Positions 47,225 through 55,901 of a stretch of DNA of 64,000 nucleotides are shown one piece after another (position 1 is the first letter of the stretch; every line of letters starts with the position of its first letter). A program made the position numbers and the translations under genes. This DNA comes from Carboxylicivirga fragile (GTDB lineage: Bacteria; Bacteroidota; Bacteroidia; Bacteroidales; Marinilabiliaceae). A model generated the notes under the pieces. It saw nothing but the letters and a program-made list of their open reading frames with translations, was not told the DNA's origin and searched no databases. The DNA lies in contig JAFMVD010000019.1 of assembly GCA_025499625.1 (NCBI GenBank), positions 33,499 through 97,498 of the forward strand, written 5' to 3'.

Positions 47225-48373
47225 ATGTCGATATTAAGCAACGAACAACACGAACTATTCAGACAAGAAGTTAGACAATTTGCCGAAAAAGAAATTAAAC
47301 CATTAGCCGCTCAATTAGATGAAACAGAAAGCTTTTCAGTTGAACTTTCACGCAAAATGGGACAAGCAGGCTTATATGGAATAGACATTCCCGAACAATA
47401 TGGTGGCCGAGGCTTAGATACTTTGTCGTACATCATTGCAGTTGAGGAAATTTCACGAGTAGATAGCTCTCAGGGCGCAACCATGGCGGCTCATAATAGT
47501 TTGGGCTTAGCTCCTATCTATAATTTCGGAACCGAAGAACAACGCAAAAAATACGTACCACTGCTTACAAGCGGAGAAGGTCTATGGGCCTTTGGCCTAA
47601 CCGAAACCAATGCCGGATCGGATGCTAAAGGTGTTGAAACTCTTGCCGATGAAAAGGATGATCATTGGTTAATAAACGGTACTAAGCGCTACATTACCAA
47701 CGGAAGCAATGAGCTGATGAAAGGTATTACCGTATTAGCTTTAAGTGCTGATGCTTACGGCAAAAAACGCTTCTCAACAATTTTGGTTGATCGCGATTCT
47801 GAAGGTTTCAGCACCAAACGCATGTTGGGTAAAATGATGTGGCGTGCTTCTGACACCGCCGAAATTAAATTTGATAACATCAAGGCTCCCAAAGAAAATT
47901 TACTTGGAGAAAAAAACAAAGGTTTAGGTCAAATGCTTAAAACGTTGGATTCTGGTCGTTTGTCAATTGCTGCAATGGGTTTGGGCTTGGCTCAAGGTGC
48001 CTTCGAAATGGCCTTGGAATATTCTCAAAAACGTGAGCAGTTTGGCGAAAAAATCTCAAATTTTCAAAGCATCTCATTTAAATTAGCAGATATGGCGATG
48101 AAGATAGAATTGGCTCGAAATACCCTATACAATGCGTGTGCATTAAAAGATAAGGGTTTGCCATTTGGTCAAGAAGCTGCTATGTCAAAGCTTTATTGCA
48201 GCGAAATAGCCAAAGAGATTTCTGACGAGGCGGTACAAATATTTTCAGGTCAAGGCCTATTTAAATCATCGGCTATCGAGCGTTTCTATCGCGATCAACG
48301 CATCTTACAGATTGGCGAAGGTACCTCTGAAATATTACGCATGGTTATCAGCAAGCATTTGGGATTAGAATAA
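47225..48373 (+). CDS. Acyl-CoA dehydrogenase, short-chain type
   Basis: 382 residues. FAD-dependent dehydrogenase with GLTETNAGSDAKG and RYITNGSNE; the C-terminal part has IGEGTSEILR. In this motif E365 is the catalytic base of the MCAD/SCAD type. Isovaleryl-CoA dehydrogenases have Gly-Ala there and use another Glu, so despite its place in a leucine cluster it may not act on isovaleryl-CoA. Candidates are short straight-chain or 2-methyl-branched acyl-CoAs. Confidence 0.92.
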   Translation: MSILSNEQHELFRQEVRQFAEKEIKPLAAQLDETESFSVELSRKMGQAGLYGIDIPEQYGGRGLDTLSYIIAVEEISRVDSSQGATMAAHNSLGLAPIYNFGTEEQRKKYVPLLTSGEGLWAFGLTETNAGSDAKGVETLADEKDDHWLINGTKRYITNGSNELMKGITVLALSADAYGKKRFSTILVDRDSEGFSTKRMLGKMMWRASDTAEIKFDNIKAPKENLLGEKNKGLGQMLKTLDSGRLSIAAMGLGLAQGAFEMALEYSQKREQFGEKISNFQSISFKLADMAMKIELARNTLYNACALKDKGLPFGQEAAMSKLYCSEIAKEISDEAVQIFSGQGLFKSSAIERFYRDQRILQIGEGTSEILRMVISKHLGLE

Positions 48374-48389
48374 GTTCGTGTTATTTTTG
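48358..48389 (+). promoter_or_regulatory. Candidate internal promoter before the IPP isomerase
   Basis: TTTG (48358-48361), 20 bp, then TATTTTTG (48382-48389): both elements at consensus spacing. It lies at the end of the dehydrogenase gene, in the largest gap (39 bp) of the nine-gene run, so the mevalonate half could also be transcribed alone. Confidence 0.5.
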
Positions 48390-48412
48390 GCAATTACCTT
48401 ATCCAACAAGTA

Positions 48413-49414
48413 ATGGAAGACCGCAAAAAAGATCATATAGATTTAGCCTTTAGCTCACGTACCGACCAAAGTATGGTTGATAATCGTTTTGAGTACGAAC
48501 CCCTTCTGGGAACACATCAAAACAAGGACATTTCCTTTTCATTAGCTGGAAAGAAGATGACTCTGCCTATTTGGGTTTCGAGCATGACAGGCGGAACCCA
48601 GCGAGCGGGCTTAATCAATCGTAACCTGGCACAGGCTTGTGCCGAATTTGGTATGGGCATGGGACTTGGATCGTGTCGTATTTTATTAGATTCGCCAGAG
48701 TATTTCGACGATTTTAATGTACGCCCTATTATGGGTAATGATGTTCCATTGTTTGCCAACATTGGTATTTGTCAACTCGAACAAATGCTGGATGATAAAA
48801 GCACTGATAAACTGGATGAGTTGGTGCACAAACTGCAAGCGGACGGTATGGTTGTTCATATCAACCCCATGCAGGAAGCATTTCAGCCCGAAGGTGATTT
48901 ATTAAAAACACCGGCCATTGAGCTCTTACAGCAATTTATTGAAACAACAGAACTAAAACTAATTGTGAAAGAAGTTGGTCAGGGCTTTGGTAAAGAAAGC
49001 CTTCGCCAATTATTACAAATGCCTTTTGAAAGTATTGAATTCGGAGCATTGGGTGGAACCAACTTTTCATTGGTTGAATTGAACCGCTCCAAACCATTGG
49101 CTGCCGAAGTCTATAATCCATTTATACACATTGGACACACAGCCGATAACATGACACTTACCATCAATGCTTTGCTTAAGGACTTAAATGCAAGAGATGT
49201 AAACGTAAAGAGTTTAATTATATCAGGTGGCATAAGCTCATTACTCGACGGTTATTATCTGACACAGGTTTCTGAATTACCAGCATTATTTGGTATGGGA
49301 TCTGCCTTTCTTCGTCACTCAATGGGAAAATACGACAAGCTTCAGGAATATGTTCAGAACCTATCAAATGGCCTACAACTGGCGAATAATTTTCTAAGAA
49401 TCAAGGCAGACTAA
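48413..49414 (+). CDS. fni: Type 2 isopentenyl-diphosphate delta-isomerase
   Basis: 333 residues, FMN-dependent IDI-2 type. It begins with DRKKDHIDLAF and has WVSSMTGGTQRAGLINRNLA, GLGSCRILL, VKEVGQGFG and SGGISSLLDGYYL. It interconverts IPP and DMAPP, the building blocks of isoprenoids. It overlaps the reductase start by one base (TAATG), indicating coupled translation. Confidence 0.95.
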   Translation: MEDRKKDHIDLAFSSRTDQSMVDNRFEYEPLLGTHQNKDISFSLAGKKMTLPIWVSSMTGGTQRAGLINRNLAQACAEFGMGMGLGSCRILLDSPEYFDDFNVRPIMGNDVPLFANIGICQLEQMLDDKSTDKLDELVHKLQADGMVVHINPMQEAFQPEGDLLKTPAIELLQQFIETTELKLIVKEVGQGFGKESLRQLLQMPFESIEFGALGGTNFSLVELNRSKPLAAEVYNPFIHIGHTADNMTLTINALLKDLNARDVNVKSLIISGGISSLLDGYYLTQVSELPALFGMGSAFLRHSMGKYDKLQEYVQNLSNGLQLANNFLRIKAD

Positions 49415-50724
49415 TGGATAAAAAAGAAACTATCAGAGGGTTCTCAAGGATGAGTCGTGAAGAGAAAATCCAACATGTAATTGAGCATGTTGGGCTATCA
49501 GAAGACCTAAAGCAAGATCTGGATCGCTATTTACATCCGAGTGAACAAACTTTATTTAATAATATTTCAGAGAATACGGTCTCAAATTATTATTTACCAT
49601 ACAGCCTGGCTCCCAACTTTCTTATTAACGATACGATGTATATCATCCCAATGGTTATTGAAGAGAGTTCTGTGGTAGCAGCCGCTTCAAAGGCTGCCAG
49701 CTTCTGGGCAAAAAATGGCGGTTTCAAAACACGCATCATCAATGTTGAAAAAAACGGACAAATTTTCTTTTCGTGGGCTGGCACAGTCGATGACTTAAAA
49801 CCATACAGTAAAGAGCTGGAAATTTTAATTAATAAAGTTACCGAAAGTGCTACCGCCAATATGCGGTCGCGTGGCGGCGGCATTACTAGTTTTGAAATAA
49901 AAAGCATTGACAACATGCCCAATACCCATCAATTATTGGTGAAGTTCAAAACCGGTGATTCCATGGGTGCTAATTTTATTAATACTTGCCTGGAAATCAT
50001 TAGTCCCGAATTAATCCATTTTATTAACTCAAAGGATGAACTTAAACGACATGGCAATGCTAAGTCCATCATGTCGATACTTAGTAATTACACACCCAAC
50101 TGCCTGGTTGAATGCCAAGTATCGTGCCCAATTGAGCAACTTAAACCATACGCTGGAGAATTCTCGACTCAGGAATTTGCACAACGCTTTAAGCAAGCGG
50201 TTGACATAGCCATTAACGACCCTTATCGTGCCACTACTCACAACAAAGGTATATTTAATGGAATTGATGCGGTAGTATTAGCAACTGGTAACGACTTCAG
50301 AGCCATTGAAGCCGGGGCGCAAGCCTATGCTTCCCACAATGGGCAATACAGCTCATTAACAAAATTAGAACTTTCGGCAACCGAATTCACCTATACTTTA
50401 GAAGTTCCTCTTGCGCTGGGTACGGTTGGTGGTTTAACAAACGTTCATCCCATGGTGAAAGCGTCACTTGAGATATTAAATCAACCAAGTGCCGAGCAAT
50501 TAATGCAAATTACGGCTGCAGCAGGATTAGCGAATAACTTTGGAGCTGTCGCGGCACTTGTCACCACAGGCATCCAAAAAGGACATATGAAATTACATCT
50601 AAGCAATATCCTTACTTCGATGAATACTACTGATGAGGAAAGAGAAAAAGCTAATGAGTATTTTAAAAATGAAACTGTAAGTTATTCGGGTGTGGAAAAT
50701 TTCTTAAAATCATTGCGTAACTAA
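49414..50724 (+). CDS. mvaA: HMG-CoA reductase, class II
   Basis: 436 residues, class II bacterial type without membrane anchor. Motifs include GFSRMSREEKIQHVIEH near the start, EESSVVAAASKAA, TGDSMGANF (usually DAMGAN), and VHPMVKASLEIL with the catalytic His region. It reduces HMG-CoA to mevalonate. Class II enzymes can also run backwards in mevalonate breakdown, but the kinase and decarboxylase next door point to synthesis. Confidence 0.95.
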   Translation: MDKKETIRGFSRMSREEKIQHVIEHVGLSEDLKQDLDRYLHPSEQTLFNNISENTVSNYYLPYSLAPNFLINDTMYIIPMVIEESSVVAAASKAASFWAKNGGFKTRIINVEKNGQIFFSWAGTVDDLKPYSKELEILINKVTESATANMRSRGGGITSFEIKSIDNMPNTHQLLVKFKTGDSMGANFINTCLEIISPELIHFINSKDELKRHGNAKSIMSILSNYTPNCLVECQVSCPIEQLKPYAGEFSTQEFAQRFKQAVDIAINDPYRATTHNKGIFNGIDAVVLATGNDFRAIEAGAQAYASHNGQYSSLTKLELSATEFTYTLEVPLALGTVGGLTNVHPMVKASLEILNQPSAEQLMQITAAAGLANNFGAVAALVTTGIQKGHMKLHLSNILTSMNTTDEEREKANEYFKNETVSYSGVENFLKSLRN

Positions 50725-50725
50725 T

Positions 50726-51667
50726 ATGAATCAACAAAACACCCCCTATTTCCATGCCAATGGCAAACTTTTACTATCAGGCGAATACCTGGTACTCATA
50801 GGTGCTAAGGCATTGGCTATTCCGCTTAACAAGGGCCAGTCGCTGAGTGTCCATCCCAGCACTAATGGTTTCTTATCATGGGAAGCAATGGATCCCAATG
50901 GACTGTGGTTTAGAGTTATTTTTGATGATCAATTTAATGTTATCAAGAGCACAGATCCTGAAAAGGCTTCGGGCCTACAAAACATATTAAAAGTAGCAAA
51001 CGAATTAAATAGCAATACGTCAAGAAGGCTTTCTGGCAAATTGGTAAAAACATTACTCGAATTTGATCCTAATTGGGGTTGGGGAAGCAGCTCAACGCTA
51101 ATTGCCAATCTTGCCCAGTGGCTAGAAGTTGATCCTTATATTCTTTTGGAACTTACCTTTGGTGGATCGGGTTATGATATTGCGTGTGCCACCAGCTCAC
51201 GCCCTTTATTTTATCAACGAGATAAAAACCAAGTTAAGGTATCTACTTGTGACTTTAATCCTCAATTTAAAGATCAGTTATACTTTATTTATAGTGGTAA
51301 AAAACAAAGTAGCCGCAATGAAATAGCCCGTTTTGATAAATCAAAAAATTATACCCATGAAATCAAATTAATAACAGAAATTGGTGAATTAATGGCATTC
51401 GCTCAAAATATAAATGATTTTGGAAGGCTTATGAACGAGCATGAAAAAATCATAAGCAGTATTGTTCATCATATTCCAATAAAAAATGAACATTTTTCAG
51501 ATTTCAGGGGTTACACTAAAACACTGGGAGCATGGGGTGGTGATTTTTTCATGGCACTATCTGATGAAGGCAGCTCATATATTAAAGAATACTTTGCCAT
51601 AAAGGGCTTAAATACATGTTTCTCGTTTGATGAAATTGCATTAATGAATAACGACACATTGAATTAA
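50726..51667 (+). CDS. GYDIA family GHMP kinase (probable phosphomevalonate kinase)
   Basis: 313 residues. GHMP kinase fold with GKLLLSGEYLVL at the start and the ATP loop GWGSSSTLIANL. GSGYDIACATS is the motif that gives the GYDIA family its name. No classical phosphomevalonate kinase is in the run, and this gene sits between the reductase and decarboxylase, so it probably supplies that step. This is inference from context. Confidence 0.85.
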   Translation: MNQQNTPYFHANGKLLLSGEYLVLIGAKALAIPLNKGQSLSVHPSTNGFLSWEAMDPNGLWFRVIFDDQFNVIKSTDPEKASGLQNILKVANELNSNTSRRLSGKLVKTLLEFDPNWGWGSSSTLIANLAQWLEVDPYILLELTFGGSGYDIACATSSRPLFYQRDKNQVKVSTCDFNPQFKDQLYFIYSGKKQSSRNEIARFDKSKNYTHEIKLITEIGELMAFAQNINDFGRLMNEHEKIISSIVHHIPIKNEHFSDFRGYTKTLGAWGGDFFMALSDEGSSYIKEYFAIKGLNTCFSFDEIALMNNDTLN

Positions 51668-51669
51668 TC

Positions 51670-52686
51670 ATGAACAAAGTATATCAGGAAGCACCATCGA
51701 ACATTGCAATAGTTAAATACTGGGGCAAAAAAGGTATTCAGGAACCGATGAACGCCAGCCTTAGTTTTACCATGTCAAAATCCATTTCCAAGATAGAAAT
51801 CCAACACGCGCATTCAGAGGAAGAGCTAAAAATTGATTTTCTATTTGATGGACAAAAAAAAGACAGCTTTCTTCCTAAAATACAAGACTTCATTAAACGA
51901 AACGAAAAGCATCTTTCAAACATAACAAGCGGAATCCTTAAAATTAACAGTTCAAATACCTTTCCGCATTCAAGTGGTATAGCCTCGTCGGCCAGTTCAA
52001 TGGCAGCCTTGGCAAAGGGCTTGTACAGCATTAACCAATCCATTGGAAATGAACAAGAATATAATCCTCAGGTAGTTTCAGAAATGGCTCGACTTGGCTC
52101 GGGAAGTGCCAGTAGATCAACACAAACAGGATGGGTATTGTGGGGAAAAACAGATGAATTACAAGGTAGTTCTGATCACTACGGCATAGAGATTAATAAT
52201 CAGATTCACGAAAATTTTCACTCGCTACAGGATAGTATTTTGGTTATTCGTAAGGGTGCAAAATCCGTTAGCAGTACGGTGGGGCATCAACTCATGGATA
52301 ATCATCCTTTTAAAGAAGGTCGATTAAAACAAGCTAATAAAAATATTAAAAAACTTATTAGCGCATTAAAGCAAGGTGATTTTAAGATTTTTACAGAAGT
52401 ATGTGAAGAAGAAGCCATGAGTCTTCACGCTTTAATGATGAGCTCATCACCAGGTTATACATTAATGGCTCCGGAAACGCTTCGTGCCATAAAACGCATT
52501 AATAAATTCAGAGATAGCAACCATGTACCACTGACATACACTTTGGATGCCGGACCAAACATTCACCTTATTTATCCCAAGGAACAATCAAAAATAGTTC
52601 ACCCTTTCATTAAAGAACATTTAGCTCCGCTCTGTGAAGATGAAAGTGTTATTTACGATGAAATTTCAATGCCCTTACAACAATAG
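51670..52686 (+). CDS. mvaD: Diphosphomevalonate decarboxylase
   Basis: 338 residues. NIAIVKYWGKKG, NASLSFTMS, and FPHSSGIASSASSMAALAKG (substrate and ATP loops) identify the enzyme that converts mevalonate diphosphate to IPP with ATP. It sits 2 bp from each neighbour. Confidence 0.95.
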   Translation: MNKVYQEAPSNIAIVKYWGKKGIQEPMNASLSFTMSKSISKIEIQHAHSEEELKIDFLFDGQKKDSFLPKIQDFIKRNEKHLSNITSGILKINSSNTFPHSSGIASSASSMAALAKGLYSINQSIGNEQEYNPQVVSEMARLGSGSASRSTQTGWVLWGKTDELQGSSDHYGIEINNQIHENFHSLQDSILVIRKGAKSVSSTVGHQLMDNHPFKEGRLKQANKNIKKLISALKQGDFKIFTEVCEEEAMSLHALMMSSSPGYTLMAPETLRAIKRINKFRDSNHVPLTYTLDAGPNIHLIYPKEQSKIVHPFIKEHLAPLCEDESVIYDEISMPLQQ

Positions 52687-52688
52687 CA

Positions 52689-53666
52689 ATGAGTCATAAA
52701 AACAAAAAAGAAGTTTACTATTCAAAGGTCATGTTGTTTGGAGAATACAGCATTATATTGGGCTCAATGGGACTAACCATACCTTATGCACATTTTAATG
52801 GCGAGCTGCGCTTCATCAACAAAAACAGTTATACTGACCTGGATTTTGCTAAAAATTCAAATGAACAGATCAGACTGTTAAATGATTACATCATTGACCT
52901 TAAGTCAAACGGTGAATTATTAATAAAATTCAATACCGAAAAACTAAGCAAGGACCTAAGTAGAGGTTTGTACTTTGAATCGAGCATACCAGAGGGTTAT
53001 GGACTAGGAAGCAGCGGTGCATTAGTTGCTTCACTTTATGCGGAGTACGCAGAAAAGAAGATTATAGCACGAGCAGGCATGCCCGTGGATGAAATGCTAA
53101 CATTAAAGCAAAATTTTGCCCAAATCGAATCGTTCTACCACGGAACCAGTTCGGGTATCGATCCTTTAATTTGCTACTTAAAACATCCCATTGTGCTTGA
53201 AAATGCGCAACAAATTTCCTCAATTGGTATTCCCCGAAATGAGATTATGGAAAATGATGCCATATTTCTGATTAACAGTGGTAAACCCGGAAAAACTGAG
53301 CCCTTGGTTAAATTATTCATGAATAAAATTAATGAAGCTGACTATTTAAACAGCATTAAAAACACTATGATTCCACTTACAAATACCTGTATAACAAGTA
53401 TGTTAGAGGGTAAGCTAAATCATATGTTTGATAAGCTAAAGCAACTTTCAAAATTTCAGCTCGAACATTTCGATGAAATGATACCTCAATCAATAAAAGG
53501 TATTTGGGAAAGTGGATTGGATAGTGATAACTTCACCCTAAAACTATGCGGATCAGGTGGTGGAGGATTTGTACTTGGTTTTACCCGCCAATATGATAAA
53601 ACCAAAGCGTATTTTAAAAATTTAGGCATTGAAATGATTCCGGTGTACCGTGAAGTTATTAGCTAA
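52689..53666 (+). CDS. mvk: Mevalonate kinase
   Basis: 325 residues, GHMP kinase: SKVMLFGEYSIILGSMGLTI at the start, PEGYGLGSSGALVASLYAEY as ATP loop, GTSSGIDPL, and CGSGGGGFVLGF near the end. It phosphorylates mevalonate, the first kinase step. It is the last gene of the run; a weak hairpin follows. Confidence 0.92.
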   Translation: MSHKNKKEVYYSKVMLFGEYSIILGSMGLTIPYAHFNGELRFINKNSYTDLDFAKNSNEQIRLLNDYIIDLKSNGELLIKFNTEKLSKDLSRGLYFESSIPEGYGLGSSGALVASLYAEYAEKKIIARAGMPVDEMLTLKQNFAQIESFYHGTSSGIDPLICYLKHPIVLENAQQISSIGIPRNEIMENDAIFLINSGKPGKTEPLVKLFMNKINEADYLNSIKNTMIPLTNTCITSMLEGKLNHMFDKLKQLSKFQLEHFDEMIPQSIKGIWESGLDSDNFTLKLCGSGGGGFVLGFTRQYDKTKAYFKNLGIEMIPVYREVIS

Positions 53667-53675
53667 GTAAAAAGA

Positions 53676-53712
53676 AAATCCCCTGTCAAAATAAATCGAC
53701 AAGGGACATTTC
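53676..53712. terminator. Weak hairpin after the mevalonate run
   Basis: TCCCCTGTC (53679-53687) and GACAAGGGA (53698-53706) pair with one mismatch; the T-rich tail is weak (CATTTC). It probably ends the long operon. Confidence 0.45.
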
Positions 53713-53758
53713 ATAGATTTGGAGTATAATATTTTTAAATCACATTACTTTTAATAAA

Positions 53759-54109
53759 CTAGATAGCACTTCCTCCACGTTCGCCTGTACGTATGCGAAT
53801 ACATTCTTCCAAAGGCGTGATAAAAATCTTTCCATCGCCTATTTCACCTTCCACATCGCTTACCGATTTGGCGCCCTCTACAATGGCATCAATGGTTGTA
53901 TCAACAAACTCTTCATTAACGGCAATTTCAATGCGCATTTTAGGAATTAAGTTAGGAACCACTTTTTTACCACGATAAACTTCTTCGCGACGCTGTGCTC
54001 CATGTCCCGAAACACGGCTTACAGTAATACGACTAATTCCGGCGGCAATCAGGCATTCACGAACCTGATCCATTTGATATGATCTTATTATAGCTGTTAT
54101 TAGTTTCAT
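53759..54109 (-). CDS. glnK: PII nitrogen-regulatory protein, no T-loop uridylylation Tyr
   Basis: 116 residues, GlnB/GlnK fold with GDGKIF and IRTGERG. Downstream of amtB on the same strand, it should bind 2-oxoglutarate and ATP/ADP and block the ammonium channel. When aligned with E. coli GlnB, the T-loop is one residue shorter and the uridylylated Tyr51 is Val50 here (YRGKKVV against YRGAEYM); Y45 corresponds to E. coli Y46. Control by uridylylation is therefore unlikely. The ATG at 54109 is chosen over a TTG upstream. Confidence 0.95.
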   Translation of the reverse strand: MKLITAIIRSYQMDQVRECLIAAGISRITVSRVSGHGAQRREEVYRGKKVVPNLIPKMRIEIAVNEEFVDTTIDAIVEGAKSVSDVEGEIGDGKIFITPLEECIRIRTGERGGSAI

Positions 54110-54221
54110 TTCATTAGTATAAAGTATCAAGATAAAAGAATCAAGACCTTAGATTAAGCCAATCATTTGTACATTTAAACAAATCAGTCAAACTCCATCT
54201 TGATATTAGTTTAGTAATAGT

Positions 54222-55550
54222 TTAATTTGGATTCAACATACCATATCCTCTTTCTCCATGGTAGGTATGATCAAGTCCTTGCATTTCTTCTTCAGCAGTT
54301 GATTTTAGGCCAAATAACTTTTCAACCACAACCAGTAATATGAGTGTAAGAACTACAGCATAAACAATGGCAATACCCACTGCAGTAACTTGCACGCCAA
54401 ACTGTTGCCATATCGTCCAAACACCACCTGCCTTCTCAGCAGCTGAAGCCATCCAACTATCGCGGATAAAAAAGGTTAAGGCTATTGCTCCAACAATACC
54501 TCCCACTCCATGAATTCCAAAAGCATCCAATGAATCATCATATCCCAGTTTATCTTTTACAATTAACATGTAATAACAAATAATGGTGGCAATTGCCCCC
54601 AAGGCCATTGCACCAGCTGGTTGTACCACTCCGGCCGCTGGCGTTACCGCAACCAAGCCTGATAATATTCCCGAGGCAAAACCAAGAGCTGTCATTTTAC
54701 CTTGGTGAAAATTTTCAATGATAATCCAGGTCATAGCGCCAGCTGCTGCTGCCACTTGTGTGGCTGTTAAAGCTTGTGCTGTACTTAATCCGCTTGACAC
54801 ACTACTCCCGGCATTAAAACCAAACCAGCCAACCCAAAGCAAGCCAGCTCCCATCATTGTCATAACCAAATTATTTGGTTTCATTTGACGATGTGGATAA
54901 CCACGACGCGCTCCAAAATAAATAGCCGCAACCAATCCACTAACACCAGCTGAAATATGTACTACCGTACCACCAGCAAAATCAATGGCGCCATCGGCTC
55001 CCATATTAAACAAGAAGCCATCTTCGGCCCATACCCAGTGACACAATGGATTATATACCAACAATCCCCATGCTGTTATAAATATCAGGTAACCTTTAAA
55101 CTTTACGCGCTCGGCAAAAGCTCCTGCGATTAAAGCAGGTGTTATAATAGCAAACTTGCCCTGGAACATTGAAAACACATATTCAGGTACGCCACCTTCC
55201 ATAATGGTCTCGTCAATGCCTCTTAAGAAAACATAGTCCGGATTCCATCCAAACCAACCACCTAAAACACTCTCTCCAAAACACATGCTGTAACTAACAG
55301 CTACCCACAATACACTCATCACACCCATTGCGGCAAAGCTATGCATCATTGTACCTAGCACATTTTTCGAACGCACCAATCCTCCATAGAACATGGCCAA
55401 ACCAGGAACCATTAACAACACCAAAGCCGTGGACGTTATCATCCATGCCGTTGCCCCTGAATCAACTCCAGGGTGTGCACTCGCACTCATTAGTCCACCT
55501 ATTCCCATCAATAGACTAAATGTTAGTAGAATTTTTCTTCCAATTTTCAT
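54222..55550 (-). CDS. amtB: Ammonium transporter (Amt family)
   Basis: 442 residues. A signal-like first helix (MKIGRKILLTFSLLMGIGGL) is followed by 11 Amt helices. WMITSTALVLLMVPGLAMFY, FGFNAGSS, GTVVHISAG and the late IHGVGGIVG are family motifs with both channel His residues. It brings in ammonium, gated by the PII protein 112 bp downstream. The ATG at 55550 fits the signal; an upstream TTG at 55610 would add unlikely residues. Confidence 0.96.
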   Translation of the reverse strand: MKIGRKILLTFSLLMGIGGLMSASAHPGVDSGATAWMITSTALVLLMVPGLAMFYGGLVRSKNVLGTMMHSFAAMGVMSVLWVAVSYSMCFGESVLGGWFGWNPDYVFLRGIDETIMEGGVPEYVFSMFQGKFAIITPALIAGAFAERVKFKGYLIFITAWGLLVYNPLCHWVWAEDGFLFNMGADGAIDFAGGTVVHISAGVSGLVAAIYFGARRGYPHRQMKPNNLVMTMMGAGLLWVGWFGFNAGSSVSSGLSTAQALTATQVAAAAGAMTWIIIENFHQGKMTALGFASGILSGLVAVTPAAGVVQPAGAMALGAIATIICYYMLIVKDKLGYDDSLDAFGIHGVGGIVGAIALTFFIRDSWMASAAEKAGGVWTIWQQFGVQVTAVGIAIVYAVVLTLILLVVVEKLFGLKSTAEEEMQGLDHTYHGERGYGMLNPN

Positions 55551-55580
55551 TTTTATGACATTTATCAGTTTTCTCAAGTG

Positions 55581-55611
55581 CAAATATAAAAACAAAGGGG
55601 CTACTTGCAAA
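55581..55611 (-). promoter_or_regulatory. amtB promoter
   Basis: On the minus strand, TTTG (55611-55608), 19 bp, TATATTTG (55588-55581): a full match to TTG-N17-23-TAnnTTTG, 30 bp before the ATG. Confidence 0.75.
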
Positions 55612-55852
55612 TTTTTACTTTAATTTAAAAACACACCTTATAATATTAAGGGTTGCATTTATATTTTTATATTAAAAAACCAGACAACACCCCACATAAA
55701 CGCATACCTCCATTATATTTTAGACATATACAGAAACACAGACTACTTTGGTCCTTTCGTGCTTTTGAAAAAATATTCAATATTTACTGTATTTTTAAAG
55801 CCTTATAAATCATACCATTCATAAAAATCTTTCATTTTTCTTAAAAATTGAT

Positions 55853-55880
55853 GCAACCATCTAATTCGCTCCTTGTCATT
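55853..55880 (+). promoter_or_regulatory. Candidate ECF-type promoter of the sigma operon
   Basis: GCAACC (55853-55858), 16 bp, GTCATT (55875-55880). This resembles promoters I know before ECF sigma operons in this phylum and would mean self-activation. The start codon is 21 bp after the second element. Confidence 0.45.
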
Positions 55881-55901
55881 AGGGCGTTAAAAGTTTAAAA
55901 G

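Larger units (their letters stand above)
55551..55901. other. Divergent control region between amtB and the ECF sigma gene
   Basis: 351 bp with two promoters (55581-55611 on the minus strand; 55853-55880 on the plus strand) and A/T-rich sequence between. No coding frame. Confidence 0.6.

Noticed and set aside
49414..50724. Reading the class II HMG-CoA reductase as a mevalonate-degrading enzyme
   Set aside because: It is followed immediately by mevalonate kinase, a GHMP kinase and the decarboxylase, which only make sense in the synthetic direction.
42885..53666. Hidden HMG-CoA synthase or HMG-CoA lyase gene in the metabolic run
   Set aside because: Each gene was checked; none has the thiolase-like Cys motif of the synthase or the lyase signature.
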